Below are positions 1-11,775 of a stretch of DNA of 64,000 nt, one piece after another. The notes beneath the pieces were generated by a model. It did no database searches. It had not been told where the DNA came from and worked only from the letters and a program-made list of their open reading frames with translations. Origin of the DNA: Lingula anatina (taxonomy: Eukaryota > Brachiopoda > Lingulata > Lingulida > Lingulidae); NCBI RefSeq assembly GCF_001039355.2, contig NW_019774114.1, forward strand, positions 497,797 through 561,796, read 5' to 3'. The first letter of the stretch is position 1. The number at the start of each line of letters is the position of its first letter. The position numbers and the translations under genes were made by a program.

Positions 1-504
1 AATGCCTTTGCAGAGCATTGTGTTTTGTAGAGTTTATTTACTGTTAATTCTTGAAACCTCAGGATGGAGATATGAGGCCATGCTCCATTTTGTACCAGGT
101 ATACTGAGCATGACATTGCAAGGGGGAAAGTACCAGTAGGGGGTGAATTTGAAACCTTTTGCTGATGTTAATTCAGTCTTTGGGCTTGATTCATTTTCCA
201 AATGAGTGGTTTTAACAAAGATAACATACTAGTATTATCGTGGTAGGAATTCAACGACATGCTTTTAGTAAAAGATGGGTGTCTGCTAAAATACTGGTAT
301 GCTGGCTTGTTAAAGCTAATTGATATATTGTCAGTTGACATGATGATTGATGATGTTACATGATTTGTTTCATAGTACTGAGTTGCTGTTGGGAGGTAAC
401 CTGTATGTTCTAATTTTCATAGGATAATAATGGCAGCATTTTTTAGTTGTAGGAATCCCTGATGCTAATATCCAGAAATATAGAGAGAAATTTGAGTCAG
501 ATCC
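1..504. repeat. Duplicated block, left copy (haplotype-like), matching 730-1237
   Basis: Bases 1-504 match 730-1237 almost base for base. Differences are a 4-base insertion near 971 and a few substitutions. The left copy ends inside the first recognisable bleomycin hydrolase exon and runs straight into an N gap. Sequence identity that extends through intron and exon, and ends at a gap, is typical of two alleles placed in tandem by the assembler. A true recent duplication is possible but less likely. Confidence 0.8.
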
Positions 505-548
505 NNNNNNNNNNNNNNNNNNNNNNNNNNNNNNNNNNNNNNNNNNNN

Positions 549-583
<35 letters not shown>
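505..583. other. Assembly gap (44 N) followed by a 35-base poly-T run
   Basis: Bases 505-548 are N and 549-583 are all T. The gap interrupts the duplicated exon fragment. The poly-T run probably caused the assembly break. No gene is supported here. Confidence 0.95.
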
Positions 584-584
<1 letters not shown>

Positions 585-729
585 TTGTATTGCTGCTGTG
601 TGTGTTGTTATATGTATGTAACACTACAAGTACATGTAGTTAAACACACTATTACTTTGAAGGCAAAGTGTGCCTTCAGTCTTCTGGATAATATATAATA
701 TATATATCCTTTACTAGTATTGTATCACT

Positions 730-1237
730 AATGCCTTTGCAGAGCATTGTGTTTTGTAGAGTTTATTTACTGTTAATACTTGAAACCTCAGGATGGAGAT
801 ATGAGGCCATGCTCCATTTTGTACCAGGTATACTGAGCATGACATTGCAAGGGGGAAAGTACCAGTAGGGGGTGAATTTGAAACCTTTTGCTGATGTTAA
901 TTCAGTCTTTGGGCTTGATTCATTTTCCAAATGAGTGGTTTTAACAAAGATAACATACTAGTATTATCGTGACCAGTAGGAATTGAACGACATGCTTTTA
1001 GTAAAAGATGGGTGTCTGCTAAAATACTGGTATGCTGGCTTGTTAAAGCTAATTGATATATTGTCAGTTGACATGATGATTGATGATGTTACATGATTTG
1101 TTTCATAGTACTGAGTTGCTGTTGGGAGGTAACCTGTATGTTCTAATTTTCATAGGATAATAATGGCAGCATTTTTTAGTTGTAGGAATCCCTGATGCTA
1201 ATATCCAGAAATATAGAGAGAAATTTGAGTCAGATCC
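730..1237. repeat. Duplicated block, right copy, matching 1-504
   Basis: This copy continues past the point where the left copy stops and carries the complete exon ending at 1340. It is therefore the one that connects to the downstream bleomycin hydrolase exons. Confidence 0.8.
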
Positions 1238-4200
1238 AAAGAACCTATTGGCACAAAACGTTTGTACTAGACATGATCCTTTTGAAGCTGCTCTGAAGCG
1301 AAACAAACTTACTGAACTGAGCAATGTGTTTAGTCATAAGGTATGTATGAGTTACACGTCCTATAAACACACTGATATTGATTTAAATTAATACGTTTGT
1401 AAATTGTTTTGTGCATGACTTTTGAAAATAATAATTATTATACAGATGTTATTCAAAATAATACAGGTAGTCTGACAAATTTAGAGTAGAGAGAAAAAAT
1501 GTCAATTATATAACAGATATATACAACCATTAACACTTGAAACCTAGTATAAGATAAGAGAACACAATATATTAGTATTCACCAGACCTAAAGGGTTGTT
1601 TGTTGACTATTTGGAAATTTAGCAATTTTCAGATAGTGTATACTTTGATGCTAAAGGGAAGATTATTAAAAAATAATGTATTAATCTTAATTTAAATTAA
1701 TTTTAATATTTAAATATTTGATATCCTTTATATTATATTCCTTTAAGTAGAGGCATGTAATTTGTGTTAGCATTTTCCATCAATCTGTTTACAAGATTTC
1801 ATTGGAAGGCAAACCTGTGACAAATCAAAAAGCCTCTGGCAGATGTTGGATCTTTGCACTGTTCAACTGCATGAGGGTGCCATTCCTTAAGGAATACAAT
1901 ATAGAAGAGTTTGAATTTAGTCAAACCCACATTTTCTTCTGGGACAAGGTAAGTAACTTTGCGAAAGTAGATGAGCATTTGCACTTATAAACACAAAGGA
2001 GAGCATAGTGAAATATTAAAATTATATATATTTTGCAATTTTTTTTGTGATTGTAACAACTGTAGTCTGCCAGACTCTGCCTTATGGGGCAGACAGACTT
2101 TGATAATGGAGAAAAAATGAAAACATTGCAGATTGAATGTGTTTGTGATAACTTATTTTAATACACTAACAAATAAAGCTGCAGTTTGTAGAATAGCTCT
2201 CATCCAATTAATATGGTATTCTTAAAAACAATTTCATTTTAAAGGTTGAAAGGAGCAACTATATGCTCCATGCCTTTTTAGATGCTGCTAGGCGAGGAGA
2301 GCCAGCAGACGGACGCCTAACATGCCACCTGCTGTCAGATCCCATTAATGATGGCGGCCAGTGGAATATGTTGGTCAACATCGTGGAAAAATATGGTGTT
2401 ATGCCCAAAAAATGTTTCCCAGAGTCCTACAATTCAGAGAATTCAAGAAGATTGAACTTTTTGCTTAAAAACAAAGTAAGTATAGGGGTAGCTTTCTTCT
2501 TGGTATCTGCTAACTACTGGCTGAGCCTCCTTTAAAGCATCGTACTATTATAGTAATTATTTGGTCTATGATTTATAAGAGGATATACACAGTGCAATAT
2601 TTCTCCTATTTGCAAAGGAGTTACCATACTGACTTTTTAAACAACATTCCATTTGATTTTAAAATCCATTAAGTAACTGATATTTATATTTTCATCGCAG
2701 ACTACTGTTTTTCAATATTAGACAATAATCAGACTTTTGGAAAGAGTAAAGTCATTGATAAATTAAGACAAATTAATCACCAGAAAAAGGAATAATTTAA
2801 TTTTAGAACATAAAAGATGTTTACCTTTGCATGTAAAGAGTTGAGTTTTAGATTAAATAAATTACAGTAGAGTTTTCATTGTAGCTCAGGGAGTATTGTC
2901 ACAAGATTTACAAACTTGTAGCTGAAGGAAAAAGTGATGCAGAAATCCAAGAAGACATAGAAACTATGATGGAAGAGGTACTGCATCTTTGTCTAACATA
3001 TCTTTTTATTCCTTAAATTAATACATTTAGTACTTTCACTTAAAAAAGTAATACTGAGACATATTTATGAAGATTAGGAGAGATGAAGTTGAGCTAATAA
3101 ACATGCAAATTTAAATTCTGGACTTAAAACAATGCCATTCTTCAAGGCTAGGACAAAATACATCACCCCCTTTAAATGGGCCCAATTTATGGGAAGGGCC
3201 CTTTCCTTGTCACATCCAACAATGTGATAAAGTTAAGTTCTTATTTTATGAAAAAATTTGATATATTCCAATGGATATACATTGTTTGTTTTTTCCTAGA
3301 TTTACAGAATAGTATCCATCTGTCTTGGCACCCCACCAGATACCCTAACATGGGAGTACTATGACAAAAACAAAGCTTATCAGAAGGTGGGGCCCATGTC
3401 CCCTAGAGAGTTCTACAGAAAACATGTGAAACCATTCTTCAACATGGAGGATAAGGTATGAAAACAGAATCTGCGTATAAAAGTAATTGGTGAGATATAA
3501 AGAAAAAAATTACGGTACTTTGAATGACTCATAAATATGTATTATCTGACATGGGTGGAACCTAATTATAACCTATCTGATTTATCAGTTGTATTTAAAT
3601 TTGCTCACTCATTACAATTTTTTGTGCTAAAATCCAGGCAGTTATTTTAGAAGAAAATTAATTTTATTAAATCTTTTTACTTATTTTAGATTTGCCTTGT
3701 GAATGATCCTCGCACAAATCATGGCTACAATAAGTTGTACACTGTAGAGTACTTGGGGAACATGTCTGGTAAAAAGGTCCTGTATATCAATCAGCCTGTG
3801 GATGTCTTGAAGAAATTGGCAGCAGAAGCAATAAGAAATGATGAGGTAGGTCTTATTGTTTTGACCTTGATTATAACAATTTTTCACCAATGAGTGTTGA
3901 ATTTTGTTTCACCATACTTACTGTTACATAGGCTGTGAAGTATTGTTGTTATATAAGACCAGAGTTGTGGGTTTGAACCACTCTGAATGAAATTTTTATC
4001 TAGATTCTGTGCCATTCCCCAAAATGAGTCAGATAAGAGGCTAAAAAAAACAAACACATTTTTAGAAAAATAATCCCTTGTGAAATTGGTTAGTGTTAGT
4101 GTTGCATTTTCCGTATCATAAGCAAGGCATTTTCTTTGAAAAAAGTTCAGATTGTATTGTAAGTTTGTATATAATCATCTTAGCCATATGTATAAATTTT

Positions 4201-6140
4201 TGCAACTCTTGATTAAAACTTCATACAATGTGTAAGATTAAATCATTTTTGTTACAATCTAATGGCATATCATAAGATTTTGTTATTTTCTTGTAGCCTG
4301 TTTGGTTTGGCTGCGATGTTGGTAAACATTTCCATGGCAAGCTTGGATATCAGGACCTGACCTTGTGAGTTTCCCTAACTGATTACTGTAACTTTTATTA
4401 TTATTATTATTATCTGTTTATCAAAAGAAATTCACATTGTGTGTAAACAAACACTACAGTACTGTTACCCTTGTATAGCTGACCCAGCGTCATTACTCTG
4501 ACACCAGCACTAATACAGTACCACATCTATGTCTTAAAGGCACTTATTGGCTTACTTTACACTGTGAACAGTGAGCCAAATTTTTTGTAATGAAAAAGGC
4601 ATTTCTGATAAAAAGAAATTGAATTTATTGTATCACATATTTGCATTGGTCTGGTCAAAGGCAAGTAAAGCAAAGAAAAATGTTTGATTCAGTGGTAAAA
4701 AAAATACAGGGGTCTGATTGGTGTTTTTAAATTTGCAACAGTTGCTTTCAGTGTCTATTTTGTTAACTCACCTACGCTATGTATATTCTTTCAGACATGA
4801 TTACGAGCTGCTGTTTGGTACCTCAGTGCAAGTGTTGAGTAAAGAGGATAGGTTGATCTTTGGAGATTCTCTCATGACACATGCCATGGTTCTTACAGCA
4901 GTCACAATAGAGGTGAGTGAAATGTTTATTTACAGACATAGAGATAATTGATATGGTATTATATACGAGGAAGTTTAGAGTTGCCATGCATCTATGGCCA
5001 GGTATGATAGCGCTATTTTAACCATCAAGATCTTGTTTTGTCTTCAGTCAGAGGGGTTTTGATAAGATTACTATGTTGAAGCCCTTGTAAATGCAATTGC
5101 CTCCTAAGAATGCCACTTTTAAGGAGAGAATACATTAATTGCTGTAGTCATAATTATCTTCATATATTTTGTATCTCCCCCCCCCCCCCTCCCTCTTTTA
5201 TAACCTGCAATTACTGACTGGATTTTATTGCCAAATTAGTTAATTAATTTATTTTTGTTGGAAGATCATAATTTGTTTCACATGGAAAATCAAATTACTT
5301 TTCAGAATAATAAGACCATTAAATGGAGAGTGGAGAACTCTTGGGGAGAAGACGGCCAAGGAAAAGGTACTGGGAACAGCATTTGTAATATAGAATCATT
5401 TTACTACATTGCCATGTCTTTTGGCATCAATAGTATTCATGTTATAAATGTGAAACTTAAATCTTTTGGTTGCAATTAAGTGTTTTGAATAAGTATAAAT
5501 AAAAAATAAGAAACAAAAGATTCTCAGGTTTCCAAGTATCATGCAAAATAGGGGGAAAAAGCCCTATGTAGTATGGGAAACTAGTTTGTTATGGTACTTA
5601 TTTGACTTAATGAGCTGTTCATCTATTTAGCTCATTGTTTGGCCCGATATCATGCAGTGTTGAGTTGTAAACATTTGTTTTGCTTTATGAATCTTTGTCT
5701 TTTCAGCTTATCAGTTGGGACTTTTTTCTTTAAAGTGACTGTATTTGATAGTTAATGCCTTGGATCAAATTTGAGTTTTATCTGTTTAGATTAAATTTGA
5801 GTTTTATCTGTCAATTGTTAAACTGTTGACTTCTTTGTTTATTCAGTACTATGCTGTAAGTATATCTGCAAGCATTGCTTTCTTATTTACTGATTTGTGT
5901 GATTTGTGCAGCTATCCCCAATGGAAATGGCACATTTTGTTATGATTCACAATTTTAAATGTAGTTTTCTTTTCAGGTTACTTGGTCATGACAGATGACT
6001 GGTTTTCTGAATATGTGTACGAAGTTGTAATTGACAGAAAACACATACAGCAAGATATTTTGGATGTGCTACAACAGGAGCCTATAGTACTACCTGCTTG
6101 GGATCCCATGGGAGCACTGGCTTATAAGGCCAAGTTGTAA
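1186..6140 (+). CDS. BLMH: Bleomycin hydrolase (papain-like cysteine aminopeptidase), 5' end missing
   Basis: Cytosolic C1 family aminopeptidase that trims peptides and inactivates bleomycin; family members form a hexameric barrel. Ten exons join in frame: 1186-1340, 1796-1948, 2245-2475, 2885-2977, 3300-3455, 3690-3845, 4297-4364, 4795-4912, 5306-5366, 5977-6140 (TAA). Catalytic residues are all present: Cys at 1844 in SGRCWIF, His at 4880 in SLMTHAM, Asn at 5336 in VENSWGE. Other family blocks are NDGGQWNMLVNIVEKYG, KICLVNDPR, VWFGCDVGKHF and ILPAWDPMG-like VLPAWDPMG at the C terminus. The exons give 450 residues against about 455 in mammals, so only a short first exon with the Met is missing. 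The acceptor of the first exon could be at 1179 or 1185; both give phase 1. The 5' exon is duplicated at 444-504. Confidence 0.95.
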
Positions 6141-8644
6141 CACAGGCAGGGTCTGGTACCAAATTAACTTATCAAAATTTAAGTCAGTATGGATTAATGG
6201 GTTAATGATATTTCTCATACGCGAAGAGGCATTGTAAGCATTTTTTAAAGATGCAGTTATTTTACTGAGGACCAACAGTTTTGATATTATTTGTAATATA
6301 ATTCCATTTAATTTTAGTGGTGATAGTTGAATTTTTGTATTATAATCTGTATTTCCATTTCATTTTAGTGGTGATAGATTGGTTTCTTATATAGAGCAAC
6401 TTTTAGACATTTCCAACAATATAATTTTACATAATAGACTTTCCTCATTCCATATATATAGTAGTGATAGAGAATGATATAAAACAGTTAGACATTTCTG
6501 TGCTTCACAGTGAATCACTTTTAGAAATTTTATCATTATATACTCAGGACAATGGAGATCAGCAGTTTTTGGCAAAATTGTAAACCGGAATCGCTTTATG
6601 GATGTTAAACAATAGAATTTTGCACACAGTTTTAGGATTTGACAGTAAATAAGTTCAACATCTTACACAGAGAAGGGTAATTACTGATCATGAAACGTGT
6701 GGATTGAACACAGTATGAACATATAAAAGTGTGCATGTAGGTGAGTAAACAGATTAGATGATCGGCAGAACAATCATATGACCAAGCCACTGTTGCTATG
6801 TTTTTTCATAAGATATTCATATTATAGTGACTCTCTTATTTTCACCAAAATGAATAGATTTGTAAAATGGTAATCTAATCAGCATTTTTAAAGTTCATTT
6901 ATTCAGGTATAAAGCATTCCATATATATATACATGTTTTTCCTTAGTCGGCGTGTTGTTTTGCATATAAATGAGAAGTTTAGTTTGGGAATTCTTGAAGA
7001 AAGTATACATAGCTCTTCACAACCATTCGATCTACAATCTGTTGTCTGATTCTCCTTTTTAAAAAAAATATTTCAAGATTAATAGAAGGGTCACATAATT
7101 CCTGTCCCAATTTTACAGATCACAATATTTATGTAGCTTTTTTATGAATATAATGAACTGAATAAATTGTAAAAAGTAAACAGAGTTTGTTTTCTAAATT
7201 AAACCAGGTGTTACAACTTACAGCTCAATTGAATAAGTTTTTGTAACCCATGTCTGTATATAAAAAATAAAAAACAAGTTCCCTAGCTGTCTTCAGTTAG
7301 TCTTCAAACATCTCATTGATCACAATCTAAACTATATATAAGCAGTGGAATGATTAATAAGCCAGATTTTTAAACTCAATGTACTGAAATAAACCAGTGA
7401 GTCTTGGTGTCATAAATTACAGTTGAGCAATTGATGGTTTCTATTTCATTTATATATGGACTTTGTCTAATGTTGGCAAACAGTACTGAAGCACAGGTGC
7501 ATATTTACAAAAAGCACCTATTGTATGATAGGCCCTGAAATTGCACCCTTGTCTTTAAAACATGGCACCCGTCTTTCTAGATAACGTTACCGTATAGTGG
7601 CGCAGTGACTCCAGTGCTTCATTTATTTACCGTGCTCCACCATAACTAATAGAAAATGGGTTGTGAAAATCCTGAGTGTCTAATTATAATCTACATTATG
7701 ATTTTATTCTTTGCTTTTAAGTTGCTTGGATAACTCTAGGCAACTGAGATATTTTTAAACGTCAAGGTAAACTATTGGTATGTACAGCTATTTACAAAAT
7801 ATGTAGATTTAAAAAAAATCTTTTAGTATAATCTGTCAACTAGTCACACATTCTTCACAGCACACAAATATTTAAAGTAATGTTATTTACATTTGGCGAA
7901 TCTAAAATAACAACTAAAACTGTATAAAATGCATTTAATAAAAAGAAGAGTTTGTAGTCGAGAGCTATCACTAGGTTGTTGAGAACTTTAAGTCACATAG
8001 TATGTGAGACCTTTGCATAGAAAAGTTGAAATTTCCTGCAAATTTCAACACTTTTCCCTCGAACAAGGTACGCCACGTCTTAAACTGTCGACAAAATTAC
8101 GATCTATAAACTGGTGCTTGAATTTTGAGCCACTCTAGCAATGGAGATGAAAATTTTACTCGTGTTAGAATAAAAAAGGAATCAAGAACTCGAAAACGGT
8201 TTATAAATCGTAATTTTACCCTTATCTATATACCTGCTAGAGAGAAAATTGCTGAAAAGAAAAAGACAGTCGCTGAGCTTTGGTGTTTGGTAATATTCCT
8301 GCCTGAGAGATTCACGTTTAATAGTCACTTTAAACTGCAGTTAGTGCAACGCTATGTTGCAAGGCCCCAGTGCTGCATAGGACAAGCCAACACCGCACAC
8401 GTACATTTTCAGTAACAAATCCACTGCAGAGTGCAAACTGAGAAACCATTGATCCATGCTTGAGTGATCCATTCAGCCCTTGACTGATAATTACAGAAGA
8501 CTCGCAGGGCGGTTTCCTTGGTTTCCATATTCGAAAAAAAATCACAAATTTTTTTTATTTCTTCCTGAAAATCATATCTGGTGTATAAATGCCACAAGGC
8601 ACATAGGCTCTTTACTTAAATAAAAAGACAGGCTATCCTCTTCA
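6141..8644 (+). other. Probable 3' UTR of bleomycin hydrolase, then intergenic DNA
   Basis: The stretch is AT-rich with no convincing exon. Candidate poly(A) signals AATAAA occur at about 7161, 7266 and 7388. A short local repeat with the core TTTTAGTGGTGATAG occurs twice at about 6313-6375. The open frame at 8125-8415 has no family resemblance and no exon-like borders. Confidence 0.5.
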
Positions 8645-9651
8645 TCACCAGTGTTCTGTCTTGAGTCTCCTATAGCGGGAAATGGAAACAGCAAGTAACA
8701 CTATGCTCAGTATAATCCCTAGTACCGGCCAAAGTACGGAGTGGAAGGTCGGCCACCAGTCCCGCTCTGGGTAAACGATAGGACCGAAATTGGGATCATT
8801 TTGGTCATAATAACAGTCAAAAGTTCTCCCGCTAACGCCGTATGTTAGTCTGAACTCGTCAACAACTTTTTCGTTTTTGGACGGGAATTTTGTGCAGCTT
8901 GATATGGAGCACTGAAAGAGAAAAAATTGCAAAGAATTATCATAACATTGTTAAATCCTTCACATAACGGTCATAGTTAACTTTTGCCACTGTAGTAAAA
9001 ACTATGTTAATTTTATATATATTAAAAACGGGTTTGATAATCTCAAGGTTTTAGGCAGATCGACTTTCTGATTAATTACGGTCATTTGTAGTTTTGGAAA
9101 GACGTGAAAAGTGTTTTGAAAAGTACAGTATCTCTGTAGAAGTCATAGGATAATATTACAAACGTCGACATTATGTTTTCACACATAATATCCTGTTCGA
9201 TTAACATCGTAAAACGTTTAAAAACGCATTAATTAATATATATATACTGCATACATGTACTTACCCATGCTCTGGTGTTCACAAACAGCCGGTCACTTTT
9301 TCCTTTCGCTTTCCTGTCTTGTTCTACGGTATCAAAGAGCGTAGATTTAAATACCTCATTAGTGCCTCTTTGATAGGATACGATGATGTCGAAACACGGG
9401 TAGATACAACTGGGACTCGAATACTCGTCCGGTGCGTTTTCGTAATAGTCACACATGTCGCATACTCTGTAGTCAGCCCCGCTCACCTCAGTGCCAATAT
9501 AAGAACAGGTGGATTTGCTCAACGATTGGGAATAAACGTATGGCTTTACAAAGAATATGGCTAGGACTACACCAACTGCAAAACAAGATAACATAAACAG
9601 CACCAGCAGAACCATAAACACTATGCAGCAGACCTGTCCAGCTTTCGCCAT
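8645..9651 (-). CDS. KCNMB-like two-transmembrane ion-channel auxiliary subunit
   Basis: Two exons on the minus strand: 9651-9265 (ATG, 129 codons, donor GTAAGT) and 8911-8645 (acceptor CTCTTTCAG, 88 codons plus stop). They join in phase 0 into 217 aa. Topology: short N terminus, TM1 about residues 8-35, a Cys-rich extracellular loop of about 145 residues, TM2 about 185-206, short basic tail RYRRLK. The segment FDCYYDQNDP followed by FHSVLWPVLG before TM2 resembles BK (slo1) channel beta subunits, as do the overall length and paired loop cysteines. By family, such subunits alter gating and calcium sensitivity of BK channels at the plasma membrane. Loop similarity is low, so an orphan relative or a TipE-type subunit is possible. 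Confidence 0.72.
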
Positions 9652-11056
9652 CTTGATTTATTTTCCTGTCCTTACTTTGTTATCCTTTGAGTTTTATAAC
9701 TGCTGCATTGCACACCCTTCTTTTTTGTAATATGCGGTTTTAATACCAGATACGTGAAACAGAATATCTTGAAATTTAATCAGCGATCACGATTTACCGG
9801 TGCCGCATAGTGCAATGTCCCAAACTTTCTTACGCGACACTTAATGTCACTTCCCTTTAAAGATGGCGTCTGACCTGGTTTGTATTCAACGGTTAAGCAC
9901 CTGTGTATTGTACTCACCTGAGTCATGTGACACGCTTGTGATAACAACAGCGACCTCTGACGCCGATTAATATTGCTGTTGTGTAAGGCGTAAGCTGTTG
10001 CCAAGTACGGTTTTTGAAGGGGATTGGAAATCAGCAGCTACTTTTTTCTTTCCTTTTTTCAGTATATTTTACCTTTGATTAAAAACAATTCCTGCTCATA
10101 TAAGTGAAAAGATTTGTCTGGCGTAGATGTTAAGTCCCATTGGTGTCACTTAAAGGGAGACATGAATTTTTGTTTTGTTTTGTTTGTTTATTGTTAACAA
10201 ATGACCTGAGTTTGCTGGATTTAACGGACGTCCCACCTTATAGGACTTGTCTGGTGTTTATACATGTAAAGTAAAAATAAAGAAGTAAATGCTCATATCG
10301 TCTTGAATAGAGTTGTTTCTCCTAGTGTTTTCCGAACTGTTCAAAGATCGTCCAAAAACAAAAAAAGTAACAGTAAGAGATTTCCGTTTTGGACAGGCTT
10401 CTTTTTGTCTTTTAACATACCTTGTAAAATGTCCAAAGGCTAAGTACAACCGTTATAAGTAATTTAATCACGATATGTAATTCCTGCTCAAAATTAGAGT
10501 ATTAAAAGAAAAGCAAAAATGCATGAATTACGAATATTAAAAGCAAAGTTTAAACGCATGAAACGGTTAAAACCAAGCGAAGAAAACAATTGTACATGTA
10601 AGAAAACCGAAAAGTCATTTTTATAAACCTGGATCTCGAAAGAGAGTTTCTTAATTTATTTTTCGTTAATTGTATTGGTTATTTTATTTATTTATTCATT
10701 AACTTTGTATAAAAGTTAGTACAAAATACTATTAGTCAGAATACAAATATGATCCTGAAAATGCTTGTGTTTTCGTCTTGTTTCGTTTTCGCTAATAATT
10801 ACCTTGAAAATGTGGCTTTTTATCATTTTTTCTTTATATCCAAAGATATTGTAAGCCAGAAAGTCTGATGAATCGCCGAGCAATAGGCTGAGATACCTGC
10901 CGGCCTTATGCATTTGTCTTCTCTGGCACAATCATGAAAAATTATGTCCTTCACATAAAACACTGTCCATTTAAATTAATGTCAGTAAATTGCAACTGCT
11001 ATAGTGAGACAACACATGAATATTTCATAGAAAAAAATATTTTACAGACAAACAGA
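9652..11056. other. Intergenic DNA upstream of the KCNMB-like gene
   Basis: No convincing gene is seen. A short + frame starts with ATGGCG at 9863 in a good Kozak context and runs 39 codons; it could be a first exon of a divergent gene or nothing. The 5' ends of the minus-strand KCNMB-like gene and the + strand gene beyond 11.7 kb face away from each other, so promoters for both may lie here. Confidence 0.4.
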
Positions 11057-11104
11057 TAATTGTTAAGCAAAAAGAATGTTGGTACATGCTTCGATATTTC
11101 TTAA

Positions 11105-11480
11105 TTTGCGTACATAATAGCGATTACTTTGTGTAGGCCTTAACAGTTGCGTCATCAAAGATTCATGTGAAAAAAACTAGAAGAAAATATATTTAGTCAT
11201 GAGGACGGTTGGGGAGACTTGCTCAAAACCGTCCTCATGACTAAATATATTTTCATCTAGTTTTTTCATCTACGCAATAATATGTACATAATAGCGATTA
11301 CTTTGTGTAGGCTTAAACAGTTGCGTCATCAAAGATTCATGTGATATTTCTTTATTTGCGTACATAATAGCGATTACTTTGTGTAGGCCTAAACAATTGC
11401 GTCATCAAAGATTCATGTGAAAAAAAACTACATGTAGATGAAAATATATTTAGTCATGAGGACGGTTTTGGGCAAGTCTC
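11105..11480. repeat. Hairpin and 65 bp tandem unit
   Basis: A unit beginning TACATAATAGCGATTAC and ending AAAGATTCATGTGA occurs three times (about 11110, 11283, 11360). Between the first and second lies a near-perfect hairpin at 11169-11268. Its arms of about 40 bases contain TTTAGTCATGAGGACGG and its complement, around a 16-base loop. The loop sequence recurs in inverted form next to the third unit. The same structure is in copy B from about 14724 to 15100. It looks like a nested non-autonomous element, not a gene. Confidence 0.8.
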
Positions 11481-11775
11481 CCCAAATCAACTCTTTTTGG
11501 TAAATAGCCCTCAAATAAAAAAACAGTTTTAATTTTGGCAATGACGAAAACTTACAATTTCAAAGTTTAGTATAGTACAAAGTCTACAATTACATACAAT
11601 ATTATCATAAACAATAGACTCAATGCCAGCATGTACAGGCGATAACCATTTTGTGATGTGACATACTGTTAATACATGTTAATTTTTCTTCGTACAGTAG
11701 TTGAAATCCTTGTCACTCTTCGGTAGGCAAGAACAGGTCGTAATTCATTAAATTTTATTTAGTTTATTTCTCTAG

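Noticed and set aside
370-698. Poly-Lys or poly-Phe proteins near the first gap
   Set aside because: They translate the poly-T run and Ns.
5175-5190. Poly-C tracts here and at 56090 as regulatory sites
   Set aside because: Simple homopolymer runs with no supporting context.
8125-8415. A small + strand gene of 96 codons
   Set aside because: It lacks an ATG-supported start context, splice signals and family resemblance.
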